A stretch of 64,000 nt of DNA from Psococerastis gibbosa (GCA_963971405.1 OZ020492.1:13008151-13072150), one strand, 5' to 3'. Counted from the first letter of the stretch, positions 45,400 to 57,439 are shown. Program-made: numbers and translations. Notes: a model not told the origin generated them from the sequence alone.

Positions 45400-46390
45400 C
45401 TGCTTTTTAATGGAAAGCTTGACAATGACCACCCCTGGATTACTCCAACATAATCATAATGTGTCGATTTTTATTTGTTTTCTAATTTAATACGTAAGTT
45501 ATAAATCATTTATTTTTTTCATAACAATTGGATGGCCTCGTCAATTGGCGGAGGATTATTTCGCGTATTGTACTACGAGGATTTATTTTGTTTTGGTGCA
45601 TGGGGTTTACCGTGAAACTATTAATCGACGGAAATTTACCGAATGTTTAATTTCTTTGACAATAATTACAACAAAAATGAATAGTCTCCTATAGTATAGG
45701 CTACTATAGTATTGTGGTTTTCTGCGATAGCTCAGGAAATAAAAATAAGTACCTAACTCACAACAGGGGCGTATCCTAATAAACTATTAACTATAGGAAT
45801 TCCAAATTACGCTCCTGAAGGTTTAGGTGCCCATTGAAAGAGATTGGACTGTATGAAATTTTATAAGAGATTAATAGAATAAGCGATAAAAGAATAAGCC
45901 TACCGTACTCTGCTTACCCGATGAAGGTGTAGTACAGTAGGTAGACCTATTATAATGTGTAATGTATAGTGTGGTGCTGTAAGGTGTCTGGCTGTATGTG
46001 TTTTAAGTGAATAGGCTACGCTACTTATCTACTGCTGGAGTCCGTGGCTTGCAAAGTATCCGCAGGAATCACAGCAGGGGCGAGCACAATAAACACTATA
46101 TAATATAAAATAATAACATAAACACGAGAACTTTACAACCACAACTAATAAAATTAATGTAAATTAACAATAGGTAAATAATTAAATAAATATAGAACCT
46201 ATCGGAGCCGTTGCAATATTAAGACTGAATGCAGGGTGCGGGGATGAGTACCTAGCCGATTTTAGGGGTAGGTCCTTTAGGGTAGTACCTCTGCGACAAC
46301 AACCCGCAACTATGTTTAGCTTATGAAATACGAGGTATTCACGGACAAGTATGGTGCATGAAATAGTTCCCTACAATTAACCAGAACAAT
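45400..46390. other. Intergenic DNA, nothing recognised
   Basis: No exon, RNA gene or repeat shared with the rest of the window could be supported. Confidence 0.35.
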
Positions 46391-46394
46391 TCTT

Positions 46395-46725
46395 TATAAT
46401 ATAATTGCATAGGCTTTCACGGCCGGAGTGACGAAGCAGAACTATCCGGGATGATAGGCCGCGGTAGTTCAGAAAGCGCATCCCCTCGCCCAGACAGTGT
46501 CTGCTGAGCCTCCGAGATACAATTTAAGAAGCCGACGCAGTTCCACTGACGATGTCGACCGCAGGTGTTGGCGAAACGTTTGGAAGTGCGCATGGGTTAG
46601 TTGTAAGAGTCAGTTGAAAGGCTCAAAATTCGCCCATATGGAAGTTGAAAACCATTTTCTTTCTTCCTTTCTTTGAGAACGACCACGGTCTATCATCCCG
46701 TGTTCTACTACTTCGTCACAAATCT
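46395..46725 (+). mobile_element. Penelope-like/foldback repeat P, copy 1
   Basis: Has gctttcacggccggagt at one end, a nearly complementary pair gggatgataggccg/ggtctatcatcccg, and the shared block gagcctccgagatacaa ... ccactgacgatgtcgacc ... gaaacgtttgg. Confidence 0.55.
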
Positions 46726-46754
46726 CTATAACTTAAGTATTGAATTAAATTTAA

Positions 46755-46855
46755 GGACATCGGTAGCATAGTGGTAGCTTGTTCGTACTTGTGCGAGTCT
46801 CTACACATCATGCGATCGGCGACCTGTCGTAACCCAACACAGGTATTACCTACAA
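46755..46855 (+). mobile_element. SINE family B
   Basis: ggtagcatagtggtagcttg head and gatcggcgacctgtcg. Confidence 0.6.
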
Positions 46856-47584
46856 AAAAAAATCAAAAATATAAACCAACTATTTTGTGGGTGCTCCAGG
46901 GGAGCCCAATGCCAACGGCTCATAATATAATATTGTGTTAATTAATTTTAATATATTAAGTAAATTATAAGCCAGTTTCTTCTCCTACATCAACTAAAGT
47001 CTCTGCTCTTCGGAGCATTTTGATGACAAATATGGCTCAGTGAGTGATAACAGGTCCACACTGATTAGGTACCGATGGCGTTGTCGTGGAACAGCTAGTT
47101 TGGCCACTCCTGGTGTACGCATTCTGCATGCCGAGTCCTCAGGTACCTACAACGGGCAACGGTACGGCAGTATTAGTCTAACAGTCGAGTCAATTGGCCA
47201 CTATTTATCATCTTATTTCACGTCATCGCGTAAGTATTACTCATCGGTCCTTTCACCGTTTCTTAGGGAGTATTGGAGAATTCGTCCAATAACGTATTCC
47301 ATAGATCGCTCTGTATGGCTCACGAAACTAGTCAGCAATGTCATCATTAACTTATAGGATCTGTCATTTCAATTACCCCATATCACTCAACAGAGACTCT
47401 AGCATTGAACCCAGTTTGAACGTGTTTATCAACAAATTTAAAAAATAATGGCAAAAACTTAAGTCTAATATCGTCAAAAAAAAAAAAAAAAAATGGAAAG
47501 CAAATAACGTTTTGTTTATTTGATTCGTTCCCGTACTTGATAAAGCCGAGCTAACACTTGTTGCAATATCAACGATAAGAACGT

Positions 47585-47725
47585 CGGAGCTTGCCCATTG
47601 TCACTGTGTTAGGTGTGGGTTGACACCGAAGAGTGCACCAATTTCTCCAAAGGCTGGAAATTCATCCCGTAACAATACCAATCATGTACGTAAACCAATA
47701 GGGTCGTTGGCAGAGCAAGGTTCAA
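47585..47725 (-). mobile_element. Short element family C, decayed
   Basis: Reverse copy with gtgttaggtgtgggttgaca and ccaatagggtcgttggca. Confidence 0.45.
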
Positions 47726-47729
47726 AATT

Positions 47730-49850
47730 CCTTAAACATTAATATGTAAGGGACATCCAACAAACTATTTAAAATAACAAAAAATTAAATAAAAATGTCA
47801 TATAGCATGGAAATGCCTCAAAATATTTTATCGGACACTCTGTGAGTTTAAAAGACAGTTTGTCGAATCAGACTATTGGCCTAGAATATCAGCTAAAGTA
47901 AACTATGACGTTATATGGAGCATGTATGCTAGAACCCGCCCTTTAAAGGTATTAGAATTAGAATGTATTAGAAATTTCAAGTTACACAAAATACAGTTAG
48001 TTACAATATTACAGCATATACAGTATTACCGTTTTAGATGCGGCTCACACTAAGTACCTAGCAGAACTTGTATCGTATAGTATCGTATATGGCTAGGCTA
48101 TTGTTATAACGTCATCTCAACGAATGAGTTTTTACGGTACCTGAATAAACATGCAAATGTAAATTTTCCTAATTGCAATCAGGCGCCTAGCGCATAAACG
48201 TATTAGCCTTTCGTATGATAATAACATCGCATTACGGTAATGACTACGATATATAATTGAACTTGAATTTAATCATAAGAACTGTCATGACAGTGTCAAC
48301 AAACCTATCTATTTCAATACGTAATGTTTTTTTTAAGGACGCATTTTGTATAGTTATGTTATTGATGATAACATATTTTGAATTTTTGTTTGATTTATCT
48401 TATCGATCATAGTAGGCATATTGTGATGAGCTGATTGGTTTCAGAGACTAACACTTTATTCATTCTTATGGGACCATGCTTTTTGCGATTATTTTGCATT
48501 GTACTAATTTATTTATTTATTTATTCGTATAGCTGGTAAATATGTCTTAATTTTATCAGGTATTGCATTGCATGCAAAAAATAATTTGCCCTTGTTTACC
48601 TCCGAGTGTTTGCATATATTACACAGCTGTATGCTGTATATAACTTATGGGCCAATAGTATTATGAACTTAATTAAGCATTTCTATGAGCTGGAATAGTT
48701 GGTAGAGTGAGAGAACTGGACTTTGAGACGGACAGTCGATGACCATGAAGGAAAATTTTTCTCCAGGCACCCAACCCTAATGGGCTTTGACCAGCAGGGG
48801 AACATCACGACTGGCGGGAATGTTGACGACCACAACACTCTAAATAGAGCCGTAGTTAAGAGATAGACTCATATACCAGTCCTCAGACTTGGACCCTCAT
48901 TGGGTTGTAGTGCCACTGTTTTTTTAGCGTTTTTTACTCTGACCCGTGGCAAAATGGGACACTAAGGACTCAAAGTGGCATTAAAAACCAAAACCCCTCA
49001 AGGGCTAGTCATAGCTCTTAATATTAAAATGCGTGGCAGAGGAACTCTTTCATTGGCTTACCAGCCTAGCGGAGTCATGGCTACAAAGCCCGTATATTAC
49101 TGCACTCAAATTGGGACAGTCCGCTTTTCATGCCATCCGATGAAAATGTTGCTACTCAAACAATCTGTCATTTCGGAGTAAATCTGGGTCCTTAACACTA
49201 CACTGCATCTAGAATAGAATAGAAAATTTTTTTTTATTACATCACACAGCCTTATGTGTATCAATATTACATAATGTAAAGCGAAAAAACAACAACAAAA
49301 ATTCCTACTGGATGCATCTTATTATCTTGGGTGGCCCCCTCACTGTATTGACTTTGTGAATAGGCTATATCAAGTATGATTGAGCTAGGACTGGGTATAC
49401 CTACGGTAGTCCGTAATTATGGTACCTGAGTATAATCATTCAGTAATTTGGTAGCCAAAGATTCAGGCAATTTATTCACAATTTCAGGTAGGGTTCTATC
49501 ATAGACGGGAGATTTCCCATTAAGCCAGGTATTATATATTGTAGGGACAATTAAGTGCAATGACAACTGTCGACCAATAGTAGCGCTCTCTTCAGACAAG
49601 GTTTATTTTACATTAAAAATCAAAGTTTTTATATTGTAATTTGTAATACAATTGCTTTTTTTGCAATGGATTATCTATATAGTAATTATAATGGCTTTCA
49701 GATGCTCAGAGCTGATTCGGTTCATCTGAAATAGTACTTAAGTCCTTGTGGAATTCGGTCTTTGAATGCACGCGTGCCTCCTAATCTATCCTGCAGGCCT
49801 ACCATGTCATTTAAAGAAATATTTATTGTGATGGGGTTAAAGTTTTGTTT
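47730..49850. other. Intergenic DNA with unassigned frames
   Basis: The longest frame, minus strand 49599-49417, reads LSLHLIVPTIYNTWLNGK and further ordinary residues and is followed by gtacca, a possible donor. I could not tie it to a family or a gene model. Upstream exons of the 56448 gene may lie here. Confidence 0.3.
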
Positions 49851-49859
49851 TTTTGTTAT

Positions 49860-50190
49860 CCAACGCCCTGTCAGCCTGGCGGGGGGAGTGAGTCTATATA
49901 TTAACTTGAGGCACCCTAAGGGCAGACTCCTTCACCTCGGGGAGAAGGGGAGTTGACTGACAGGGTGGACCTCCTGATTACCACTTGGGGGACATAGTAA
50001 AGTCACACGATTAAATCGGAGGTGACCAGGACTCGACACACACTTAGACTGACTGGTATAGTCTCAGCACGCTCATGCCTCACCATGTTACCCTACCAAC
50101 GCTGTGCACACTACCAAGTTTGCCGCAGTTCGGTACAGGCTATATTCTGGTTGATTCAACTTGGTATGGCCGTTGGCATTGACCGTTGGG
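49860..50190 (+). repeat. Decayed repeat shared with 37130-37320 and 58640-58840
   Basis: Shares cctgtcagcctggcgggggg, gaggcaccctaagggcag, gacagggtggacctcctgat and ggaggtgaccaggactcg with the copy in the AA15 intron, in opposite orientation. Confidence 0.65.
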
Positions 50191-50444
50191 GTTAAAGTCC
50201 TACTCTAAAATTATTATTATTATTATTTTTAATTATGCAATTTTTTATTATTCAATTTGCTGTCGACGCCGTCATTACGACGCAATTCAAAGATATTGAT
50301 GAAGGGTTAAAAGTATTAAATGCTGAATTTTATTGCTTTCTTCAGTGGGCGCATGATTATGGCCTCCTTTTAAATTTTTAAATTAAAAGAAAACGAATGT
50401 AATGGTGATTCGTCCACCGAAAGTTGATTACGTGAATATAAAAA

Positions 50445-50829
50445 TTAAATGAGGAACCAGTAAAATCCGGGCTGATGGGCCGTGGTCGAAGTGAAAGTGA
50501 ACTTCCTTTCAGACTACAGCAAAGAAACTGGTGTCATCATCCGGAAATCAGGTTGAGGTAGTAGGGAGCCAATCAGGAGCGAGGATGACTCCGCCTCCAC
50601 CCCCCACCACCCCGCATCTTAGTATAAATTTCAGAGCACAACCTCCTGCCCTCACAGTCGCTGCTGAGCCTCCGAGATACAATCTTAGAAGTCTACGCAG
50701 TTCCACTGAAGATGTCGACCGCAGATGTTGACGAAACGTTTGGAAGTTCACTTTCACTTCGACCACGGCCCATCAGCCCGGATTCTACTGGTTCCTCATT
50801 CGACTCCGGCCGTGAAAGCCTTTGCAGTT
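50445..50829. mobile_element. Penelope-like/foldback repeat P, copy 2
   Basis: Inverted ends with gggctgatgggccgtggtcg and cgaccacggcccatcagccc; middle has cgagatacaatcttagaag and ccactgaagatgtcgaccgc with cgaaacgtttgg. One frame reads PPRYNLRSLRSSTEDVD. Confidence 0.65.
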
Positions 50830-51015
50830 ATAAAAATTAAATTTCATGAGCAGAGGTGTTTGCATCTAAATCAAAAGAAATCGTTTGATTCTGTAACTTG
50901 TGCTTGTGTAACGACGTTGAACCAAGTTAATGTACAGACATACTTAGGGATTGTTATTCATGATCGCTATAAGTGGTCTCACCATGTTGAATTTATATAT
51001 ATATATATATATAGT

Positions 51016-51200
51016 CAGGACATGTAGCGTAGTGGTACGGACTCTGACTTTCACCCGAAAGGTTGTTGGTTCGAGTCCCACACTGGCTACATTTTCTGGC
51101 CATGCTTCGGAGGGCATGTAATGCAGGCGGTCCCGGGTCATCCTAGTTGAGTGTAAGAGAGGGCTTAGTAATAGATACAATAAAAAGTCCTTATTTATTT
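51016..51200 (+). mobile_element. SINE family A, near full length
   Basis: tRNA-like A box gtagcgtagtggtacgg, B box ggttcgagtcc, body ctggctacattttctggcca, tail aaaaagtcc-ttattta. Confidence 0.82.
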
Positions 51201-51929
51201 TATTTTATTTATAGAACATTGCGATCTTGTGCTTTTGCTGTGTCGTGTCTTAGAGGCACCAACAAAAAAAAATTCAGCTGATCGCTTACCGAGCTCTGGT
51301 TGAGTCAATTTTGAAGTACGGAATAGTAGCTTTGGGCTCGGCAGCTGAATGTTATACTAAGAGAATTAGGAACCTGCAGGTCTCTCTCTTATAAACAATT
51401 AACAATAATCTACACAGTGAACCGGCTGGGGGAAAAAAGCCACAATATGTCATTCTCTAAACGGCATGGTAGGCTCGTAGGAAATATAAGATAGGCCTAA
51501 GATATAATTAATGAGCCAATAACCTGTCCTACCCATCATTAAACAACTTAGAAGGATGCTGGGCTAAAATTATGATCATGCGTGTACAGCAGGCCTAGCC
51601 CATGGCGCTTAAAAAATAACTTACCCTGGGTATTTAACCCATTTTAATACCGCTGTAACTTGTAATACCTGGCGGACGCAACTAGTTTTGTTTTTTCATG
51701 TTGGTACCACTGTATGTAAGCTATACATAAGTTAAGAATGTGCAAAAATTAATTTCTGTTGACAATACATCTGTAGCAAAAATGTATCCTACTTTAACTC
51801 CCGTTAGTAAAGTAACATTCATTGCGGTTTATTTGGAATAATTTTACCACCATATCACCGGTTAAGTTATTTTTAGCACTTACGTCTTTCCACCAATTTG
51901 AAGGAGGCATAGGTTCGTGCACATCCCCT

Positions 51930-52035
51930 TCTCAAATAATTGGTACAGAGCCTAAGACATGCAATCTTAGAGGTCTACGTAGTGCCACTGAAGATGTTGA
52001 CCCAGATGTTGACGAAACACATGCCACAGGCAGAA
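51930..52035 (+). mobile_element. Repeat P, fragment copy 3
   Basis: gcaatcttagaggtctacg and ccactgaagatgttgaccc with gacgaaac; matches copies 1 and 2. Confidence 0.6.
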
Positions 52036-52439
52036 AGTTTCTGATCGACATTGGATGCATCATAGGATTGCCTTATCCCAAACTTTATAATTTATAATAA
52101 AATATAATTATAATAAATTAAAATGCCTTTTTCCTGCGTAATTAATTTATTATAAATTATAACCTCTACCATGTAGTTACTAGCAATATTTCATGTACAG
52201 TTACTCATCCTAATGGTTCCACTACACTCCTGTTTTTCCTACTACACATTTAAAAAAATGCCTAATCATTCAACATGACGCTTATTCTACTTTCGCGGGG
52301 CAGTGAGAACTCATGAATTGGTATAATTTTATTATTCCTTGAAAATGCAGTACCGAAATTGTCCAATTACTTGTCACACAACGGATAACTCCAGCGGATT
52401 TTGGTCAAAAATTAATTGCAAATGAGGGCGGATCGGACT

Positions 52440-52600
52440 TTTTTATTCTATGACGAAGCCAACCTAGCGGAGTTGCGGTTACAAAGCCCTCTCTCACTAT
52501 TGACTAGGAAGGCTCGGGACCACCTGCTTACATTCCCACCGAAGCATGGCCAGGAAATCTAGCAAGTCTGGGACTCCAACCAACGACCTTTTCGAGTCAG
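52440..52600 (-). mobile_element. SINE family A, decayed
   Basis: Reverse copy with gccaacctagcggagtt, ggctcgggaccacctgctt, catggccagga and ccaaccaacgacct. Confidence 0.65.
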
Positions 52601-53600
52601 AAGTTCAAACTGATCCTCTACGAGTCCACCAGGCCTTAATTGGGTTGTCGAGCGTCTTAAAACCTGTGTACGTTCCAAAACAAGTTGAAACCTTCTTGAG
52701 CCACAAGATGACAGAACCAGAACTTAGACCTCAGTAGGAAGATAAGACACGATCATCCTGAAGTAATGCGTAAAAGTGGTCCCAGGATAGTACAGGGGAG
52801 AAGGGGGAGGGGGAGGGTTGTCGAGACTCGGTGTTTTTTTTTAATATCTAAACATGGGAAAATTCATCAAAAAAATTCAACCCCCTTTTCCAGAGAGCTT
52901 GTGAGAAGATGAATAATTATAGACTAATGGTATAGCATGCGGGTGTATAAAGCACGTACTGGTTACAGGTATGACGATAGACAATAGCTATTGTCAAGTT
53001 CATGGCTACTTTTTTGTAGATCATTATAATAATATGTTGCTGCAAACCCCTCTTGAAGTCTCGGATGCCGTATTGCCAGGTCAACGGTTTCTTTCGCTAT
53101 AATTTTTACTCGTATCTAAAACAAGTATAATGTTCTTTTTAAATGTTATTCGCACGCCTACAAGTCAGTGAATGTATCCGAACATGCCTCTTCACTGCTA
53201 GGCTGCCCGCCCCCCGCTGAAATTTCTTGGTTTTACACTAGATAGAATTTAACTTTCCAGGCGTGTGATATTTCATTACATACTATAATTGGATCGCAGC
53301 CTCCCCCCTCCCCCGAAAATGGTTACCTGTGTTTAAAAGAAATATAAAGAAAAAAGTAGACTTCAAACGTTCCCAGAAATTCATTAGTGTTTTGTTACGT
53401 TCATTAGAATCAGAGTAGAAATTTTTAAAACAGTGAAAGTAGAGCACCTGTTCTCGGTGGTGAGCCAAACAATAGGACAGATGGACTATTGAATAATGTC
53501 CAAGTAACACGGCTACTCAAAGGATTAAACTAATGCTAAACTATTCTTACCCAGTGTACAATCAATGATGGCGCCTTGTTGATGTTTTCCTATTTATAAT

Positions 53601-53692
53601 TTTGCTTTCCAATTTATACGTAGTAGGCCTATATAAGGAAAGCTTTGTGATGGTCGAAATTTTCGATTCCGAGATTTCAACGGATTTTTATT
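53601..53692 (+). mobile_element. Element R, 5' fragment
   Basis: gctttccaatttatacgtag to gatttcaacggattt, then unrelated sequence. Confidence 0.7.
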
Positions 53693-53731
53693 AGTACGTA
53701 GCACAAAAGGAAAGTCGAGGTAACTTGCATC

Positions 53732-53909
53732 CAAGGCCGTGCCCAGGTTTTGATTTCGGGGGGGGGGGGGGTCCAACAATTTTTTTAAAATGTAACTTAT
53801 TAATGAATTAATGGATAAATTCTTCAAACCATACAGGTTTTCATACAAAAATTTATTTCGGGGGGGGGGGGTCCGGACCCCATGGGCCACCCCCCTGGGC
53901 ACGGCCATG
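53732..53909 (+). mobile_element. hAT MITE, GTGCCCAGG type
   Basis: Ends caaggccgtgcccagg and ctgggcacggccatg with the perfect duplication cttgcatc (53724-53731, 53910-53917). Confidence 0.88.
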
Positions 53910-54397
53910 CTTGCATCACCCTAAATACGCCTAAATACGCCAAACCCGAAAAATCTTCCAGAAACATTAGCAGATGAAAATGTGGGCTTTAATATGCATG
54001 TGAAATGAAACAAACCAGTTTTATTCTATTCCAGTAATTTTTAAAATTTCCCTCACGGACATTTCCACGTCCCAAATCCATCGGTGCCTACTTGCTTTCT
54101 CTGATGCTCGTGCCTGTAGCGGTTTTATTAAAATTTACATATATATAGGTACTCGTACTTCTGATTGAAATTAAATAAAATGAAAAACGTCTTTACATTG
54201 TAATTGTATGTAATATCCTAAAACGGTACAGCGTAGCATGCTGGTTTCTTCGCTCTTTAGCCTTTAGCCAGCCTAACTCGTAGTATGGGGTAATACGATG
54301 ACAGTCTTTTTTTAAAGAGAAAATGTAATGAATACATTTGTTTATTCATAACTGTAGTTTGTAGTTAGGAGCTTCTCTTAATTCACCTAATTTCATC

Positions 54398-54669
54398 CAG
54401 TGGCGGATTAAGGGGGGGGGGGTCGCCCCTCCCAAAGCACCCTAAGCTATAAAAAAAGAAGCATTTTGTATCACATAGAGTAAACAAATAATTTCGCTCA
54501 TTAGTTTTAAAAAAGAAAAAGAAGGAATTGGCGCGAAAATGTCAATCACTGTCTACAAGTGTCCATTTGCCACGTTTTTAAGTTTTTTTTGTTTGTAGTC
54601 TGGCTTGTAATAGCAAAGCTTCCAATTGCCATCCGCCCCTCCCAAAACTTTTTGTCTAATCCGCCACTG
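54398..54669 (+). mobile_element. hAT MITE, CAGTGGCGGATTA type
   Basis: Ends cagtggcggattaag and ctaatccgccactg, flanked by atttcatc and attccatc (one mismatch). Confidence 0.88.
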
Positions 54670-54928
54670 ATTCCATCACATCAACATAATCAGAAATCGG
54701 CGGTACCGCATAGTCTATATCAGAATCGTCCTCACTCTTGCATCTAGATATTAACCCTGAAAACGATCCTGGGTCCAAAACTATTCTCTTGCTATTTAGA
54801 AAATTATAAGTTCTGTTTTTCGTTTTCATTACAGGCAGAAATGGAATCTAAACTACGGTAGCTGGGCCAAAAAAAGCGGACATAATGGCAAACTGGCTCA
54901 TGAACCATTTGAGAAACCTCTTACCTAT

Positions 54929-55225
54929 TTCCATTGCGCTTATTTTATTGTATTTAGTAAGTATACTCTACATAACTTTGATTAGTTCTCACAAGTGTTT
55001 ATAGGAGCGAAGATGATCTACAGGGTGAGAATTTCCATTGCGCTTATTTTATTGAATTTAGTCTGCATAACTGTGGTTAGTTCTCATAAGTGTTTAGGAG
55101 CGAAGATGATCTGCAGGGTGTGAATTTTCATTGCGCTTATTTTATTGTATTTCGTGAGTATACTCTAAATAACTTTGATTATTTCTCATACGTGTTTATA
55201 GGAGCGAAAATGATCTACAGGGTGT
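54929..55225 (+). repeat. Three tandem copies of a ~95-100-bp unit
   Basis: Units start near 54930, 55032 and 55125 with attgcgcttattttattg and contain ataggagcgaagatgatct. The middle unit is shortened. Confidence 0.85.
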
Positions 55226-55396
55226 GTGTTAAGGCTATATTATAGTTAATTCCTGGCAGGGTATAGGGACAGGAACAACATTCTTGTAGAGGGAAATTTA
55301 ACCACGATAAATGCAGCCAAATAATCTTTGCAGGGCTAGAGCCGATCGTAAAAGAATAACCTGTTCCGGAATAAGTGAACAAAATACTATACATTA

Positions 55397-55604
55397 AAGG
55401 ACCTGTAGAGTAGTGGTACAGACACCCGAAAGGATGTTGGTTCGATTCCCACACTGGCTACATTTTCTGGCCATGCTTCAGAGGGCATGTGAAGCAGGCG
55501 GTCCCGGGCCATTCTAGTTGAGTGTAAGAGAGGGCTTTATAGCCCTAACTCCGCTACGTTGGCTTAGTAATAGAACATCAAAAAGTCAAGATTTATTTAT
55601 TTAT
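55397..55604 (+). mobile_element. SINE family A
   Basis: Carries gtagagtagtggtacag, gttggttcgattcccacac, gggctttatagccctaactc and a TTTA tail. Part of the head is deleted. Confidence 0.8.
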
Positions 55605-55819
55605 TTAAATAAATGCCAATGAATGTAAATTTAATTGCGGTATAATAATTTATTCGCGAATCATTTTTGACATCAGAAATTAATTGCTGTTCAGTGTTAC
55701 GTATGTTAGACGTAGGTAGAACATTTTTATGGGCCAAAAGACAATTGTCGTCTGATTTGGAGCAGGCTAGTTTTAATAATACCGCGGGTAAATAATTTTC
55801 CTTCGATGCTGTAGGTTAT

Positions 55820-55895
55820 ATCTGTGTTGAGTTACTACCGATCACATGTTGTGTCGAGAGTCGCACAAATACGAGCAAGCTACCAACCTAAGAAG
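55820..55895 (-). mobile_element. SINE family B, fragment
   Basis: Reverse-strand head with gtagcttgctcgtatttgtg and cacaacatgtgatcgg. Confidence 0.5.
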
Positions 55896-56211
55896 TAACC
55901 GGAAGTCTTAATTAAGGCATTAGTGATATCACCTTTCAAGCATTACGCGTATTAGAGATTAAGTAAATTTAAAGCATATATGAGAAGGCACATGGGGGCT
56001 TGTTATACAACCTTTGACAAGAATTTTATATAGGTAGGTGTCACCTCTGAGATATATGATATATGATATATGCTATATGCAATATGCTACTCTTTGAGGT
56101 TCAAAAAAATTTGAAATTTCGAATTTAGATTTAGCTTAAATCAAGAGTGCAAGCAATAATCCTATTGTAATATTAAAAAGGCATGTTGTACTAAAATGTT
56201 CCTGTCCTGAC

Positions 56212-56380
56212 CAAGGGCGGATCCAGTGGAAAATTCAGGGGGGGGGGGTCACAAGTTTTTTGTAAGTTTAAAAGTTTTTTTGTTGTTGAAAAGTTGAGTT
56301 TTACTCCAAAAAAAAAATTTACTATGTCTTATGAATTTACTATGAATTATTACTCATTTACCCCCGAGGATCCGCCATTG
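56212..56380 (+). mobile_element. hAT MITE, GGATCC type
   Basis: Ends caagggcggatccag and ggatccgccattg with the perfect duplication gtcctgac (56204-56211, 56381-56388). It lies just upstream of the 56448 exon. Confidence 0.88.
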
Positions 56381-56447
56381 GTCCTGACACTTATGCCTGC
56401 AGAGAGGATAGTAGACAAATATAACAAGATATATTCCTTAATTTTAG

Positions 56448-56687
56448 GAAACAATTGAATGCAAGAAACGGAAAACGAAGCAGAAGAAGCCCTCGTCAAG
56501 CGAAACGAACCCCTTCAACTTCTTCAGGTTGTTTGTAATGAGACTGGTCTACGGTTTCGCAAACATGATTGGTGCTGGTGAAGCCATGGAGGACTTCTTG
56601 GGTGGGATTTTCGTACCCCCACAAGTCGAAGATGCCGACTACAAGGATTACCTAGATGATGACGATAAAGATGATGACTACTATTGA
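56448..56687 (+). CDS. Terminal coding exon of an unrecognised protein with acidic C-terminus
   Basis: An acceptor (ttttag) at 56447 opens a 79-codon frame ending at TGA 56685-56687; the acceptor itself contains an in-frame stop, so this must be a spliced exon. The product starts with a Lys/Arg-rich segment (CKKRKTKQKKPSSS), then NPFNFFRLFVMRLVYGF, a moderately hydrophobic, helix-like stretch, then GAGEAMEDFLGGIFVPP, then an Asp/Tyr-rich tail ending DDDDKDDDYY. The hydrophobic core between basic and acidic ends suggests a short membrane-associated or secreted insect-type protein, but I do not recognise the family. No upstream exon could be assigned; they should lie between about 41 and 56.4 kb on the + strand. 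Codon use and the clean acceptor argue against chance. Confidence 0.6.
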   Translation, partial: ETIECKKRKTKQKKPSSSETNPFNFFRLFVMRLVYGFANMIGAGEAMEDFLGGIFVPPQVEDADYKDYLDDDDKDDDYY

Positions 56688-56924
56688 TTTTTTTAGCCTG
56701 TTTGTAAACTTTTTAATGTATTTTTTTTTTATATTTAGTTGATTACCTTGCATGGTATATTTGACAATTGCCGAAATATGAGAGAAAACTGCTGAAGATG
56801 CGTACATACAGAAGGGTGAATGAGAAAGAGTACAAACGTCTTCATAGACGAGACCTTGAAAAAAGGCGTCTGCTTCGCAAAAGCGCAAATAAATCAGTAG
56901 ATTTGGCATGTGGAGTGACGGCCG

Positions 56925-57205
56925 AAGTAGACACAATACTATAAGACCTATACCGTTCATAAAACCGCAACGCATAAGATGGCTGGGACACGTCACAAGA
57001 ATGGCAGAAAACCGCATGCCGAAAATAATGTACAAAGCAAGAATAACAGGAAGACGACTGGCTGGACGTCCTCGAAAACGCTGCAAGGCTGAGTTGGGTA
57101 CTGACCTTCGCGAGTTGGGAGTCCGTAAACCGAGATGACTGGAGGATTGTTCTCAAGTAGGCCAAAACCCATCTATAGGGCTACAGAGCCAGAAGAAGAA
57201 GAAGA
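56925..57205 (+). pseudogene. RTE-type LINE C-terminal fragment C
   Basis: Frame with PQRIRWLGHVTRM, RMPKIMYKARITGRRLAGRP and DLRELGVRK, ending in an AGA repeat after gagccagaag. About 240 bp after the 56687 stop. Confidence 0.7.
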
Positions 57206-57209
57206 AGAA

Positions 57210-57430
57210 GTGACGGGGTCAACACCAAGTTCCAAACTCCGTAAACAGAGCTAGAATGGGAGGGCTGAAGGTGGCAAGGTAGGCCTCGGAAGGACAGACG
57301 GGGCGGAATGTGACCTGCGAAAGTGCGAAAGAAGTCAGGGTCAGCTTGGCAGAGGAATACAAAGGACCGGGATGTCTAGCGGGAGATGGTGCTTACTCCG
57401 AGCTGCAGTGCCGAGGAAAAAGAAAAAGAT
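57210..57430 (+). pseudogene. Second LINE 3' end
   Basis: Codon pattern for RSQGQLGRGIQRTGMSSG and LLRAAVPRKKK resembles a different RTE-like tail, following directly on fragment C. Confidence 0.35.
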
Positions 57431-57439
57431 GAAAATTTG

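Larger units (their letters stand above)
50245..51400 (+). pseudogene. LINE reverse transcriptase remnant split by two later insertions
   Basis: Three + strand pieces in order: 50262-50440 (FLQWAHDYGLLLNF), 50832-50993 (VNVQTYLGIVIHDRYKWSHH) and 51260-51400 (YRALVESILKYGIVALGSAA). These are consecutive parts of a jockey/CR1-type reverse transcriptase. A P-type foldback (50445-50829) and a SINE A (51016-51200) sit between them. The pieces contain stops. Confidence 0.7.

Noticed and set aside
49417-49599. 60-codon minus-strand frame as an exon
   Set aside because: It reads like protein and ends at a possible donor, but there is no clear acceptor, family or partner exon. It may be a repeat remnant.
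54838-54862. Micro-exon after cattacag at 54838
   Set aside because: Acceptor-like site followed by a possible ATG, but the donor gtagct is weak and no frame links it to the 56448 exon.
54929-55225. CRISPR-like or satellite array
   Set aside because: Only three adjacent units without spacers; a simple local tandem duplication in an animal genome.
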